This document shows, one piece after another, positions 1-8,137 of a stretch of DNA of 64,000 nt. Below the pieces are notes generated by a model that was not told the origin of the DNA, did no database searches, and was given only the letters and a program-made list of their open reading frames with translations. Position numbers and translations under genes: made by a program. How positions within the stretch are numbered: the first letter of the stretch is position 1; each line of letters opens with the position of its first letter. This DNA is from Paenarthrobacter nitroguajacolicus (GTDB lineage Bacteria > Actinomycetota > Actinomycetes > Actinomycetales > Micrococcaceae): positions 1 to 64,000 of the forward strand of contig NZ_VNFK01000017.1 in NCBI RefSeq assembly GCF_007786235.1, given 5' to 3'.

Positions 1-24
1 AGAGTAGGACACCGCCGGACATAA
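1..24 (+). rRNA. rrf: 3' end of 5S rRNA (partial)
   Basis: The first bases (agagtaggacaccgccggac) match the conserved 3' end of actinobacterial 5S rRNA, where a GAGAGTAGG stretch is followed by the closing helix strand. A strong hairpin terminator comes right after, as expected at the end of an rRNA operon. The rest of the operon lies left of the window. The exact last base is uncertain by a few nucleotides. Confidence 0.75.
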
Positions 25-30
25 ATTAGG

Positions 31-60
31 AAGAGCCCCGACCACAGGTCGGGGCTCTTC
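31..60 (+). terminator. rRNA operon terminator
   Basis: A perfect 13-bp stem (aagagccccgacc / ggtcggggctctt) with a 3-nt loop lies just after the 5S end. The A-rich left side and T-rich right side could make it work in both directions. Confidence 0.85.
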
Positions 61-134
61 ACCTTTAACACCCACACACCAGGCAGGCAGACCCCGGGCC
101 CGCTAACCCCGAGCCACCGGTAGAGTTGGTGGTC

Positions 135-629
135 ATGGAAAACCTCTTCAGCCACCCCGCGTCGGAGCCCGAGTCGTCCCAGCCGGCCAGCGCCGACCTG
201 GAGCCGCTCATCATCACCGTCGTGGTCCCAAGCAACGTATCGCACGCCTTCCAGGGATTCACGGACCACCCCCACTTGTGGTGGCCGCTGGAACAGGAGA
301 GCGTCTTCGGCGCTGGATCCCACGTCGAGTTCGAGGAGAACCTGATCCTGGAAACCGCCGAAGACGGCCGTACGTCCGTGTGGGGGACCATCGACGATTG
401 GCAGCCTCCGTTGTCTTTCCACGCCAGCTGGTACCCGGCGAGCACCCCTCTGTGGTCCACCGAGATCCGCGTGGCCTTCCGGTCCGTGGAGGAGGGCACT
501 GAGGTGCGGTTGGTGCACGACGGTTGGGAAGGCGCGGAAGACCCTGCCGCTTCCAGGGCTTCCTACGCTGAGGGTTGGCCGCGTGTCTTGGAGCGCTACG
601 TGAGATTCATGGGCGGAGCAGTTGCCTAG
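135..629 (+). CDS. SRPBCC / AHSA1-like domain protein
   Basis: A 164-residue protein with the START/Bet v1 (SRPBCC) fold pattern of the AHSA1 family. It has an N-terminal strand (PLIITVVVP), a helix with the common HAFxxFTDH..WWPL motif (about residues 35-50), then strands with VWGTIDDWQPP and TEVRLVHDGWE, and a long C-terminal helix. Members bind hydrophobic ligands or act as small chaperone-like or polyketide-cyclase-like proteins; the ligand cannot be read from sequence. A TTG at 126 is also in frame, but the ATG at 135 gives the natural N-terminus. The stop overlaps the start of the next gene by 8 bp, suggesting coupled translation. Confidence 0.75.
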   Translation: MENLFSHPASEPESSQPASADLEPLIITVVVPSNVSHAFQGFTDHPHLWWPLEQESVFGAGSHVEFEENLILETAEDGRTSVWGTIDDWQPPLSFHASWYPASTPLWSTEIRVAFRSVEEGTEVRLVHDGWEGAEDPAASRASYAEGWPRVLERYVRFMGGAVA

Positions 630-1143
630 GGTCCGCCGGCTCCGCGCAGACGACTGGCAGCTGTTGCGGACAGTACGGTTGGAGATGCTGGCGGACACTC
701 CCATGGCATACGTCGAAAGCCTTGACGCTGCCCGCCGGCAAACCGATACGCAATGGCAGGAACGCGCTGCCGCGATGTCCGGCGACTCGAACGTTACCCT
801 GGTGGCTGATGGCGGCGAGGACGGCAGCAAGCTCTCCGGTTTGATGCGTGTGGTGGTCCAACACCCGCAGGACCCGGAGAAGCCCCTCCAAGCGATGCTC
901 ATCAGCGTGTACGTGGCGCCGGAGCATCGGGGACTGGGGTTGGCAGATGAACTCCTCAACCAGGCATGCAAAGCCGCCGGCGAAGACCTCGGCGCCGAAC
1001 ACCTCGAGCTTGGAGTGCATCAGGACAATTCCCGAGCCCTGGCGTTCTACCGGCGGCATGGATTCGAGACCACGGGCGCCAGCAGGCCCTACCCGCAGGA
1101 CACGAGCAAGCTGGAGCTCGTCATGGAGCGCCCTCTGCCGTAA
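622..1143 (+). CDS. GNAT family N-acetyltransferase
   Basis: A 173-residue Gcn5-related acetyltransferase. The acetyl-CoA binding motif A is VYVAPEHRGLGLA (about residues 97-109), and motif B is NSRALAFYRRHGF (136-148). The N-terminus (RRLRADDWQLLRTVRLEML) is typical for the family, which supports the TTG start at 622 that overlaps the upstream gene. Substrate unknown. It probably forms a two-gene transcription unit with the SRPBCC gene. Confidence 0.85.
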   Translation: MPRVRRLRADDWQLLRTVRLEMLADTPMAYVESLDAARRQTDTQWQERAAAMSGDSNVTLVADGGEDGSKLSGLMRVVVQHPQDPEKPLQAMLISVYVAPEHRGLGLADELLNQACKAAGEDLGAEHLELGVHQDNSRALAFYRRHGFETTGASRPYPQDTSKLELVMERPLP

Positions 1144-1167
1144 GGTCCGGCGGCATCGCGTGCAGCG

Positions 1168-2190
1168 CTACGAGGCGCTTGTTTTGGGGACGGCCGTGCT
1201 GGTGCGCACCACCAGCTTGGTGGGGTGCTCCGTGTCGGCAGGCTCCAGGATCAAGCCGTTGTTGATGGCGCCCAGCAGGGTCCGGACTGCCAGCGCACCT
1301 TGCCCTTTGGCATCCTGGTCGATGGTGGTGAGGCCCATGACATTCCCAAGATCGTGCCCATCGATGCCCATGACCGAGAGATCGTCCGGGATGCGCAGCC
1401 CGAAGTCCCGGGCAGCCAGGATGGTGCCGATGGCCATTTCGTCAGAGGCAGCGAACACTGCCGTGGGGCGCTCCGGGGCGCTGGCCAACAACTGGCGGGC
1501 CGCGGCGTAGGCGCCTTCAATGGTGAAGTCAGCCGAAACGATCCATTCGGGCCTGACTGGACAGCCGGCGTCGTTCATTGCTTTTTGGAAGCCGCTGCGG
1601 CGGGTTCCCGGCAAGTGGAAGTCTTGGTCGTACGCCTCATGCCCGGTGATATGGGCGATCTTGGTGTGTCCCAGGCCCAGAAGGTGGTTGGTTGCCTTCA
1701 ACGCGATCGCTGTGTCGTCGATCCTGATGGTGGAGGCTCCGGGAAGGGGGCCGCCGATGCCCACGATCGGCCTGTGGACTGCGTGGAGCTGCTGGATCTC
1801 CTCTTCGCTGAGCTCCAATGACACCGCTATGACCGCGTCCACGCGTTTGCGCAGCAGGAAGTCGTTGAAGACGCTGTGCCGATGGGTGGGGTTTTCGCCG
1901 ATGTTGTAGAGGGTGAGGTCGTAACCGGCCTCGAGCAATGCCGCGGAGGCACCCTCGATCACCGCTGAGAAGAACCAGCGGTGGACCGAGGGAACCACCA
2001 AGCCAACGTTGTGCGTCCGGCCGGAAGCCAGGCTCGACGCATGGTAGGACAGCACGAAGCCCAATTCGGCAGCTGCGGCGCGGGCCCGCTCCCGGCTGGT
2101 GGGGGAGACGTTACCTTTGCCGCTGAGCGCCCGTGAAACAGTGGCAACGGACAGCCCTGCGCGCTCGGCCACGTCCTTGATGCCGGTCAT
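1168..2190 (-). CDS. LacI family regulator of the maltose/alpha-glucoside locus
   Basis: A 340-residue LacI/GalR repressor. The N-terminal helix-turn-helix (IKDVAERAGLSVATVSRALSG, residues 4-24, first part quoted only as a motif) is followed by a periplasmic-binding-protein-like ligand domain. It lies 20 bp downstream of the GH13 glucosidase on the same strand, with a good Shine-Dalgarno (AAGGAGC) before its ATG. It is probably expressed from the glucosidase promoter and autoregulated. Likely targets are the two AAGCGCTT palindromes between the glucosidase and malE genes. The inducer is presumably maltose or a maltodextrin, inferred from the neighbours. Confidence 0.88.
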   Translation of the reverse strand: MTGIKDVAERAGLSVATVSRALSGKGNVSPTSRERARAAAAELGFVLSYHASSLASGRTHNVGLVVPSVHRWFFSAVIEGASAALLEAGYDLTLYNIGENPTHRHSVFNDFLLRKRVDAVIAVSLELSEEEIQQLHAVHRPIVGIGGPLPGASTIRIDDTAIALKATNHLLGLGHTKIAHITGHEAYDQDFHLPGTRRSGFQKAMNDAGCPVRPEWIVSADFTIEGAYAAARQLLASAPERPTAVFAASDEMAIGTILAARDFGLRIPDDLSVMGIDGHDLGNVMGLTTIDQDAKGQGALAVRTLLGAINNGLILEPADTEHPTKLVVRTSTAVPKTSAS

Positions 2191-2210
2191 GCCGCTCCTT
2201 GGTGGAAAAG

Positions 2211-3956
2211 TTAGCTGGCTGTTAGCCAGATTGTCTCCCCTGAGCCTAGTAGATCCGCGCCTAGTAGATCCGCGCCTGCTTCCGGTGCGGAGCTGCGCAG
2301 GATCGTCTCACCTGCCGGGAGTGGCATGGCTTCGGTCCCGACGTTCATGATCACCAGAGTGTTGCCGTTGAGATAGGCCAGCGAAGAGTCGGTGCAGTAG
2401 TCCTCTACCCAGGCGAGGGATCCTTCGCCGAGCCGGTGTGTTGCCCGCACAGCGAGCATCTCCCGGTACAGAGCGAGGTGCGACGCCGGATCTGACTCCT
2501 GCTTGTCCCTCGCCAGGGCGGGCCAGGACTCGGGCTGCGGGAGCCAGGGATCCAGGCCGCTGCCGAAGCCGGCGTGCGGCTCGGCGGACCGCCAGGGGAG
2601 CGGGACCCGGCAGCCGTCACGGCCGATCCGGGCGCCACCTGTGCGGGCGAAGGTGGGATCCTGGCGGAAGCTGCCGGGAATGCTGGAGGAATCGGGAAGG
2701 CCCAGCTCTTCACCTTGGTAGAGGTAGGCGCCGCCAGGGAGGCCGAGCATGAACATGGTGGCCGCGGCAGCCCGGCGTCGTCCCAGTTCTTCGTTGGGCT
2801 GAACGTCGTCGGGACCGATGCCGTCGCCGTCGCGTGGTCCCGGACCGTCGTAGCCGAAGCGTGAAACGTGCCGGACAACGTCGTGGTTGGACAGTACCCA
2901 GGTGCTCGGGGCGCCCACTGCGTCCAAGGAGATCAACGAGTCGGTGATGATGTGGCGTAGTCGGTTCACGTCCAGGCCGGCATGCAGGTACGGGAAGTTG
3001 AAGGCTTGGTGCATCTCGTCGGGACGGACCCACTGTGCCAGCCGGGGGAGGGGGTCCACGTTGGCTTCGGCGCACAGGATGCGGTCAGGACCGTACTCTT
3101 CCAGGATGGAGCGCCAGCGGCGGTAGATGTCGTGCAGGGCGGGCTGGCCGAACATGGGAGCATCCTCGCCGGGGAAACCTTCGGAGCTGTTGCCGTCCGC
3201 TCGTCCACCCCAGTTGGGGAGCCCGGCGGCTTTGACCAATGCGTGGGCGACGTCCACCCGGAAACCGGAGATGCCGCGGTCCAGCCAGAAGCGGAGGACG
3301 CGTTCGAACTCGGCGTGGACGGCAGGGTTGTCCCAGTTGAAGTCCGGCTGCGATGAGTCGAAGAGGTGGAGGAACCACTGGCCGGGCTGGCCATTCGGCT
3401 CGATGATCCGCGTCCATGCCGGTCCACCAAAGTGGGACTGCCAGTTGTTGGGCGGCTGGTTGCCGTCAGGTCCTTGGCCGTCACGGAAGATGAACATATC
3501 CCGCTCCGGGCTGTTGACGCCTGCCGCGAGTGCCGCCTGGAATGCGACGTGCTGGTCTGAACAGTGGTTGGGGACGAGGTCCGCGATGACGCGCAGGTTG
3601 AGCCGGTTGGCCTCTGCGATCAGGGCGTCGAAGTCGGCCAGGGTGCCGAACAGGGGATCCACGTCGCAGTAGTCGCTGACGTCGTACCCTGCGTCCCGTT
3701 GGGGGGAGCGGTAGAACGGCGACAACCACACGGCGTCGACCCCCAGGTCCGAAAGCTGTGAGAGCTCAGCCGTGATGCCCGCAAGGTCTCCTACGCCGTC
3801 CCCATTGAGGTCGCGGAAGGATCGCGGATAGATCTGGTAGATCACGGCGGAACGCCACCATCCGTGTGCCTTCGAAGCGTCATGGACAGGGGTGAGCTGC
3901 GTGAAGGCTGCTGTGGGCTCGTGGGCCGCAACCGGGAGCAATGAATCAACGGACAT
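2211..3956 (-). CDS. GH13 alpha-glucosidase (oligo-1,6-glucosidase/maltase type)
   Basis: A 581-residue cytoplasmic GH13 enzyme without a signal peptide. It hydrolyses terminal alpha-glucosidic bonds of imported maltose or isomalto-oligosaccharides. All GH13 regions are present: DLVPNH (126-131), GFRVD with nucleophile Asp235, CAEAN with acid/base Glu297, and SNHD with Asp359. YQIYPRSFRDLNGDGVGDL near residue 40-58 is the family entry motif. The ATG at 3956 is preferred; the longer frame to 4001 would run through the operator. A 15-bp tandem repeat near the 3' end encodes a duplicated ADLLG. First gene of a two-gene unit with the LacI regulator, divergent from malE. Confidence 0.93.
   Translation of the reverse strand: MSVDSLLPVAAHEPTAAFTQLTPVHDASKAHGWWRSAVIYQIYPRSFRDLNGDGVGDLAGITAELSQLSDLGVDAVWLSPFYRSPQRDAGYDVSDYCDVDPLFGTLADFDALIAEANRLNLRVIADLVPNHCSDQHVAFQAALAAGVNSPERDMFIFRDGQGPDGNQPPNNWQSHFGGPAWTRIIEPNGQPGQWFLHLFDSSQPDFNWDNPAVHAEFERVLRFWLDRGISGFRVDVAHALVKAAGLPNWGGRADGNSSEGFPGEDAPMFGQPALHDIYRRWRSILEEYGPDRILCAEANVDPLPRLAQWVRPDEMHQAFNFPYLHAGLDVNRLRHIITDSLISLDAVGAPSTWVLSNHDVVRHVSRFGYDGPGPRDGDGIGPDDVQPNEELGRRRAAAATMFMLGLPGGAYLYQGEELGLPDSSSIPGSFRQDPTFARTGGARIGRDGCRVPLPWRSAEPHAGFGSGLDPWLPQPESWPALARDKQESDPASHLALYREMLAVRATHRLGEGSLAWVEDYCTDSSLAYLNGNTLVIMNVGTEAMPLPAGETILRSSAPEAGADLLGADLLGSGETIWLTAS
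2244..2273. repeat. perfect 15-bp tandem repeat inside the GH13 gene
   Basis: Two head-to-tail copies of gcctagtagatccgc lie at 2244-2258 and 2259-2273. In the glucosidase frame they encode ADLLG twice, close to the C-terminus. The length is a multiple of three, so the frame is kept. Confidence 0.9.
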
Positions 3957-3985
3957 GCACACATCGTAGAAGAGACTGGAACAAA

Positions 3986-4001
3986 TTGAAAGCGCTTCCA
4001 A
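3986..4001. promoter_or_regulatory. LacI-type operator 1 (maltose locus)
   Basis: The palindrome TTGAAAGCGCTTCCAA is centred on AGCGCT, the classic central hexamer of LacI/GalR family operators. It lies about 30 bp upstream of the GH13 start, positioned to block leftward transcription. Confidence 0.8.
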
Positions 4002-4072
4002 TTCTCAGTACCCTTTCATCACGCATTGAAGATGGCTCGGGGTTTTCAAAGGAGCATCCCGGCATGTATTGT

Positions 4073-4088
4073 GTGGAAGCGCTTGCAG
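4073..4088. promoter_or_regulatory. LacI-type operator 2 (maltose locus)
   Basis: GTGGAAGCGCTTGCAG carries the same GAAGCGCTT core as operator 1, with centres 87 bp apart. It sits about 80 bp upstream of the malE start and probably controls rightward transcription. The two sites could also be bridged by a tetramer or two dimers. Confidence 0.78.
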
Positions 4089-4089
4089 T

Positions 4090-4105
4090 TGTGAGCCACA
4101 TCACC
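4090..4105. promoter_or_regulatory. possible CRP/GlxR-type site upstream of malE
   Basis: TGTGAGCCACATCACC matches the actinobacterial GlxR/CRP pattern TGTGA-N6-TCACA with one mismatch in the second half-site. It directly abuts LacI operator 2. This suggests cAMP-dependent control on top of LacI repression. The central TA of the consensus is absent, so the call is tentative. Confidence 0.4.
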
Positions 4106-4168
4106 GACGACGCCACCGGGGGCAGAGCCCTTGCCGTCGTCGACGCAGAAGAAACGAAAGGGACACCA

Positions 4169-5467
4169 ATGAAGGTGCACAACACCCTCGCGACTCAAAC
4201 CACCCGCCGCGTTTTCGCCACCGGCGCGATCTCCGTGGTTGCAGCCCTGGCCCTGAGCGCCTGTGGCGGCAGCGCCTCCACCGCTCCCAGCTCGGACGCT
4301 GCCAAGCCCGACCTGAAAGCTGCCGGCGCCGGCACCATCACCATGTGGGTGGATGCAGAGCGTTCCCCGGCGTTGAAGGACATCACCGAAAAGTTCAAGA
4401 CGGACACCGGCATCGATGTGAAGCTCGTGGTCAAGGACTTCGCCGCGGTCCGCGATGACTTCATCACCCAAGTGCCAACAGGCCAGGGACCGGACCTCAT
4501 CGTTGGACCGCACGACTGGATCGGCAAGTTCGTCCAGAACGGCGTGATTGCACCCGTGGAACTGGGCGACAAGGCCAGCCAGTTCCAGGATTCCTCCATC
4601 AAAGCCATGACCTACAACGGTGCCGTCTACGGTGTACCGTACGCCATCGAAAACATCGCCCTCCTGCGCAACACCAGCATCGTGGACAGCAAAGCCGCCA
4701 CCTTGGACGAGGTGGTGGCCAACGGCAAGAAGGCAGTAGCGGACGGCAAAGCCACCTTCCCTTTCCTGGTGGGCATGGATCCGAAGCAGGGCGACCCGTA
4801 CCACCTGTACCCGCTGCAGTCCTCCATGGGTTCCCAGGTGTTTGGCAAGAATGCCGACGGCGGCTATGACGCCAAGCGGCTCCTCATCGGTGACGCTGCC
4901 GGCGTCGAATTTGCCAAGAAGCTGGCCGCTTGGGGCGATGCCGGCGAGAAGATCATCAACTCCAACATCACCGGCGACATCGCCAAGGAGAAGTTCCTGG
5001 CCGGTGAATCCCCGTACTTCCTGACGGGCCCGTGGAACGTGCCGGACGTGCAGAAGAAGGGCATCACGTTCGCCGTGGACGAGCTCCCTGCCGCTGGTGG
5101 CGAACCTGCGCAGCCGTTCATCGGCGTCAACGGCTTCTTTATCAGCGCCAAGAGCGCCAACGCACTGGCCACCAATGAATTCGTGACAAACTACCTCACC
5201 TCCGAGTCTGCCCAGGACTCCATGTACGCGGCGGGTGGCCGTCCGCCGGCGCTGAAGGCATCGTTCGAGAAGGCTGCCAGCGACCCCGTGGTTGAAGCCT
5301 TCGGCAAGATCGGCGCCACCGGCGTGCCCATGCCGGCCATCCCGGAAATGAGCGCGGTGTGGGCTGACTGGGGAGCTACCGAACTCGCCATCATCAAGGG
5401 CCAGGGTGACCCGGCTGAGGCGTGGACCAAGATGGCCGCCAGCATCAAGTCCAAGATCGGCGGCTAG
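4169..5467 (+). CDS. malE: maltose/maltodextrin ABC transporter substrate-binding lipoprotein
   Basis: A 432-residue extracellular solute-binding protein of family 1. The signal peptide ends in a lipobox (ALSAC, Cys32), so it is a membrane-anchored lipoprotein. The n-region has TTRRVF, compatible with Tat export. The mature protein shows MalE-like segments (MWVDAERSPALKD, ADGKATFPFL, PQIPEMSAVW-type C-terminal region PAIPEMSAVW). The ATG at 4169 is chosen over the long upstream frame because it is preceded by GAAAGGG and starts the signal peptide. First gene of the malEFG-GH13 operon. Confidence 0.92.
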   Translation: MKVHNTLATQTTRRVFATGAISVVAALALSACGGSASTAPSSDAAKPDLKAAGAGTITMWVDAERSPALKDITEKFKTDTGIDVKLVVKDFAAVRDDFITQVPTGQGPDLIVGPHDWIGKFVQNGVIAPVELGDKASQFQDSSIKAMTYNGAVYGVPYAIENIALLRNTSIVDSKAATLDEVVANGKKAVADGKATFPFLVGMDPKQGDPYHLYPLQSSMGSQVFGKNADGGYDAKRLLIGDAAGVEFAKKLAAWGDAGEKIINSNITGDIAKEKFLAGESPYFLTGPWNVPDVQKKGITFAVDELPAAGGEPAQPFIGVNGFFISAKSANALATNEFVTNYLTSESAQDSMYAAGGRPPALKASFEKAASDPVVEAFGKIGATGVPMPAIPEMSAVWADWGATELAIIKGQGDPAEAWTKMAASIKSKIGG

Positions 5468-5500
5468 TACCGCAACCGGGTTATTCCACCGGTCTGCCCT

Positions 5501-5530
5501 GGGTCGGGCGGCATTCCACCGCCCGGCCCC
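5501..5530 (+). promoter_or_regulatory. intercistronic stem-loop between malE and malF
   Basis: The arms gggtcgggcgg and ccgcccggcccc enclose a 7-nt loop in the 98-bp gap between malE and malF. A GC-rich hairpin without a strong U-run after a binding-protein gene typically stabilises the upstream mRNA or partly attenuates readthrough. This would allow more MalE than permease. Confidence 0.6.
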
Positions 5531-5565
5531 TGCCTGCCGCCAACCGCTTTACCCAAGGATCCACA

Positions 5566-7203
5566 ATGCCAAAGCCAGATCTCCAAGAACTGCCGTCCAC
5601 CGTAGCCAGCCCGGCGCCGACGCAGCCGCCTCGCGCAAAAGCCCGCCGCGCACCCGTCAAGCGCCACCCCGACTCCCTCAAGGGCACCCTCCTCAAGATT
5701 GTCCTGTTGGGCCTCGTGGACGCTTTCGCCGTGTACGTCCTGATGATGCTCTTCCTGAGCCAGTCGTGGGCTGCGCTGGCGGTTTCCTCCCTGGTGGTTC
5801 TTGCCATCAACTGGATCTACCTCCGCAAGGGCGGACTGCCAGCCAAGTACTTGGCTCCGGGCGTGCTGTTCTTGCTGGTGTTCCAGGTCTTGGTGGTGGT
5901 TTTCAGCGGCTACATCGCATTCACCAACTACGGCGACGGGCACAACAGCACCAAGGACGATGCCATCTCTGCCATCCAGCTGACGGCCCAGAAGCGTGTC
6001 CCGGATTCACCTGCGTACAAGGCCTCCGTCCTCACCAAGGGCAACGATTTCTACCTACTGTTCACGGATCCGTCCGGGAAGGCGCAGATCGGCAGCACGG
6101 AACAGCCCCTCACCGAGGCAACAGGCGCGGGCAAGGATTCCACCGGCAAAGCAAACTCCCTGCCCGGCTACCAAACCTTGAAGTTCCAGGAGATTGTGGC
6201 CAATCAGCAGGAGATCCTGAAGATCACGGTCCCGGTTTCGGACAATCCCGCTGATGGGACGCTCCGCACTGCGGACGGCAGCACGGCCTACCAGTTCAAG
6301 CCCGCGCTCAATTACGACGCCGCCACGGATACCTTCACGGACACCGAGACCGGCACCCAATACCGCGACAACGGCAAGGGCGCGTTTGCCGACGCCAACG
6401 GCGGGACACTGGCCACCGGCTGGAAGATCGACGTCGGCATGGACAACTTCGCCCGTGCCTTCACGGACCCCAGCCTCCGCGGACCACTCCTGGGCGTGAT
6501 CCTGTGGACCTTCACCTTCTCCATTGCATCGGTGGCATTGACCTTCGTTATGGGCCTCTTCCTGGCCATCACGTTCAACCGCGAGGACCTCCGCGGCAAG
6601 AAGGTGTACCGGATCCTCATGATCCTGCCCTATGCCTTCCCAGCTTTCCTGTCCGGACTGGTGTGGTCCGGCATCCTGAACCCCGAGTTCGGCTGGCTCA
6701 ACCAGACCCTGCTGGGCGGTGCGAACATCGGGTGGCTCACAGACCCTGTCCTGGCCAAGATCAGCGTGCTGGTGGTCAACGTGTGGCTCGGCTTCCCCTA
6801 TATGTTCCTGGTCTGCACGGGGGCGCTGCAGTCGCTGCCCTCTGAGATTGACGAGGCCGCACGCATGGACGGTGCATCCGCCTGGAGGGTGTTCCGTTCC
6901 ATCAAGCTGCCGCTGCTGCTGGTGTCCGTGGCACCCCTGCTGATCTCATCCTTCGCCTTCAACTTCAACAACTTCAACGTCATCTACATGCTCACCGGCG
7001 GTGGGCCACGCTTCGCGGACACCGACCGTGACATCGGATCCACCGACATCCTGATCACGCTGGTCTACAAGGTGGCGTTCGGCCAGGGAACGGGTCGCGA
7101 CTACGGCCTGGCCAGCGCACTGGCCATCATCATCTTCATCATCGTGGCCACCATTTCGGCCATCAGCTTCAAGCAGACCAAAGCACTCGAGGACGTGAAC
7201 TGA
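5566..7203 (+). CDS. malF: maltose/maltodextrin ABC transporter permease MalF
   Basis: A 545-residue inner membrane permease of the CUT1 type. After a Lys/Arg-rich N-terminus there are three closely spaced membrane segments. A roughly 170-residue extracytoplasmic loop follows (about residues 125-290), resembling the P2 domain that distinguishes MalF from ordinary sugar permeases. The binding-protein-dependent transport domain then carries the EAA loop EIDEAARMDGASAWRVF, which contacts the ATPase. The ATG at 5566 begins the recognisable N-terminus. Its stop overlaps the malG start by one base (TGATG). Confidence 0.92.
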   Translation: MPKPDLQELPSTVASPAPTQPPRAKARRAPVKRHPDSLKGTLLKIVLLGLVDAFAVYVLMMLFLSQSWAALAVSSLVVLAINWIYLRKGGLPAKYLAPGVLFLLVFQVLVVVFSGYIAFTNYGDGHNSTKDDAISAIQLTAQKRVPDSPAYKASVLTKGNDFYLLFTDPSGKAQIGSTEQPLTEATGAGKDSTGKANSLPGYQTLKFQEIVANQQEILKITVPVSDNPADGTLRTADGSTAYQFKPALNYDAATDTFTDTETGTQYRDNGKGAFADANGGTLATGWKIDVGMDNFARAFTDPSLRGPLLGVILWTFTFSIASVALTFVMGLFLAITFNREDLRGKKVYRILMILPYAFPAFLSGLVWSGILNPEFGWLNQTLLGGANIGWLTDPVLAKISVLVVNVWLGFPYMFLVCTGALQSLPSEIDEAARMDGASAWRVFRSIKLPLLLVSVAPLLISSFAFNFNNFNVIYMLTGGGPRFADTDRDIGSTDILITLVYKVAFGQGTGRDYGLASALAIIIFIIVATISAISFKQTKALEDVN

Positions 7204-8135
7204 TGAGCGTACGCACTCTCGCCGCCAGCAAGGAAACAGCGTCCGACGGCGGCCCCTCGCCGCTGGTGCCCAAGCGCCGTCCGTTCGCGGTCTGGTTCAA
7301 GGACAAGGGGTGGCGGCACGTGGTGGGCGTCGCCACGACGATCTTCGCCGTGTTCCCCCTCCTGTACGTGCTGTCCGCTGCACTGGATTCCAACGGCACC
7401 CTGGTGGGCTCCAACGGGCTGTTCTCCAGGTTCGACACCGGCAACTTCGTGGCACTTTTCAGCGATCCGAGCCGCCCGTTCGGCCGCTGGTTCGTGAACA
7501 CCCTGGTAGTTGGCCTGGTGACATCGGCCGCCACCGTCTTCCTCGGAGCCATGGCCGCGTACGCCTTCTCCCGCATGCGCTTCAAAGGCCGCCGGATGGG
7601 ACTCCTGACCCTGCTCCTGCTGCAGATGTTCCCGCAACTGTTGGCCGTCGTCGCGATCTTCCTGCTCCTGAGCGGCATCTCCCAAGTGATCCCCGCGCTG
7701 GGGCTCGGCAGCCAGTTGGGCCTCATCATGGTGTACCTCGGCGGCGCACTGGGCGTGAACACCTACCTCATGTACGGGTTCTTCAACACGGTCCCGCAGT
7801 CCTTGGATGAGGCCGCCAAGATCGATGGTGCCAGCCATGTGCAGATCTTCTTCGGCATTATCCTCCGCCTGGTGACACCGATCCTGGCTGTTGTGGGGCT
7901 GCTGGCCTTCATCGGCATCTCCAGCGAGTTCGTCATTGCCAGCGTGGTGTTGACCGATCCGGACAGCCAGACACTCGCCGTCGGGCTTTACTCCTACGTG
8001 GCCCAGCAGCGTTCCGAAAACTGGGGCGTCTTCGCGGCAGGTGCCGTGATCGCCGCGCTCCCTGTGATGGCCCTGTTCCTCTTCCTGCAGAAGTACATCG
8101 TCAGCGGACTCACCGCTGGCTCAGTGAAAGGCTGA
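7203..8135 (+). CDS. malG: maltose/maltodextrin ABC transporter permease MalG
   Basis: A 310-residue membrane permease, partner of MalF. It has about six membrane segments. The EAA motif SLDEAAKIDGASHVQIF lies near residues 200-216, followed by VTPILAVVGLLAFIG. MalG-like features include the NGLFSRFDTGNF segment and the AYAFSRMRFKGRR turn. The start overlaps the malF stop, so the two are translationally coupled. No ATPase gene follows in the operon; the MsmX/MalK-type ATPase at 26974-28056 is the likely energiser. Confidence 0.93.
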   Translation: MSVRTLAASKETASDGGPSPLVPKRRPFAVWFKDKGWRHVVGVATTIFAVFPLLYVLSAALDSNGTLVGSNGLFSRFDTGNFVALFSDPSRPFGRWFVNTLVVGLVTSAATVFLGAMAAYAFSRMRFKGRRMGLLTLLLLQMFPQLLAVVAIFLLLSGISQVIPALGLGSQLGLIMVYLGGALGVNTYLMYGFFNTVPQSLDEAAKIDGASHVQIFFGIILRLVTPILAVVGLLAFIGISSEFVIASVVLTDPDSQTLAVGLYSYVAQQRSENWGVFAAGAVIAALPVMALFLFLQKYIVSGLTAGSVKG

Positions 8136-8137
8136 TC

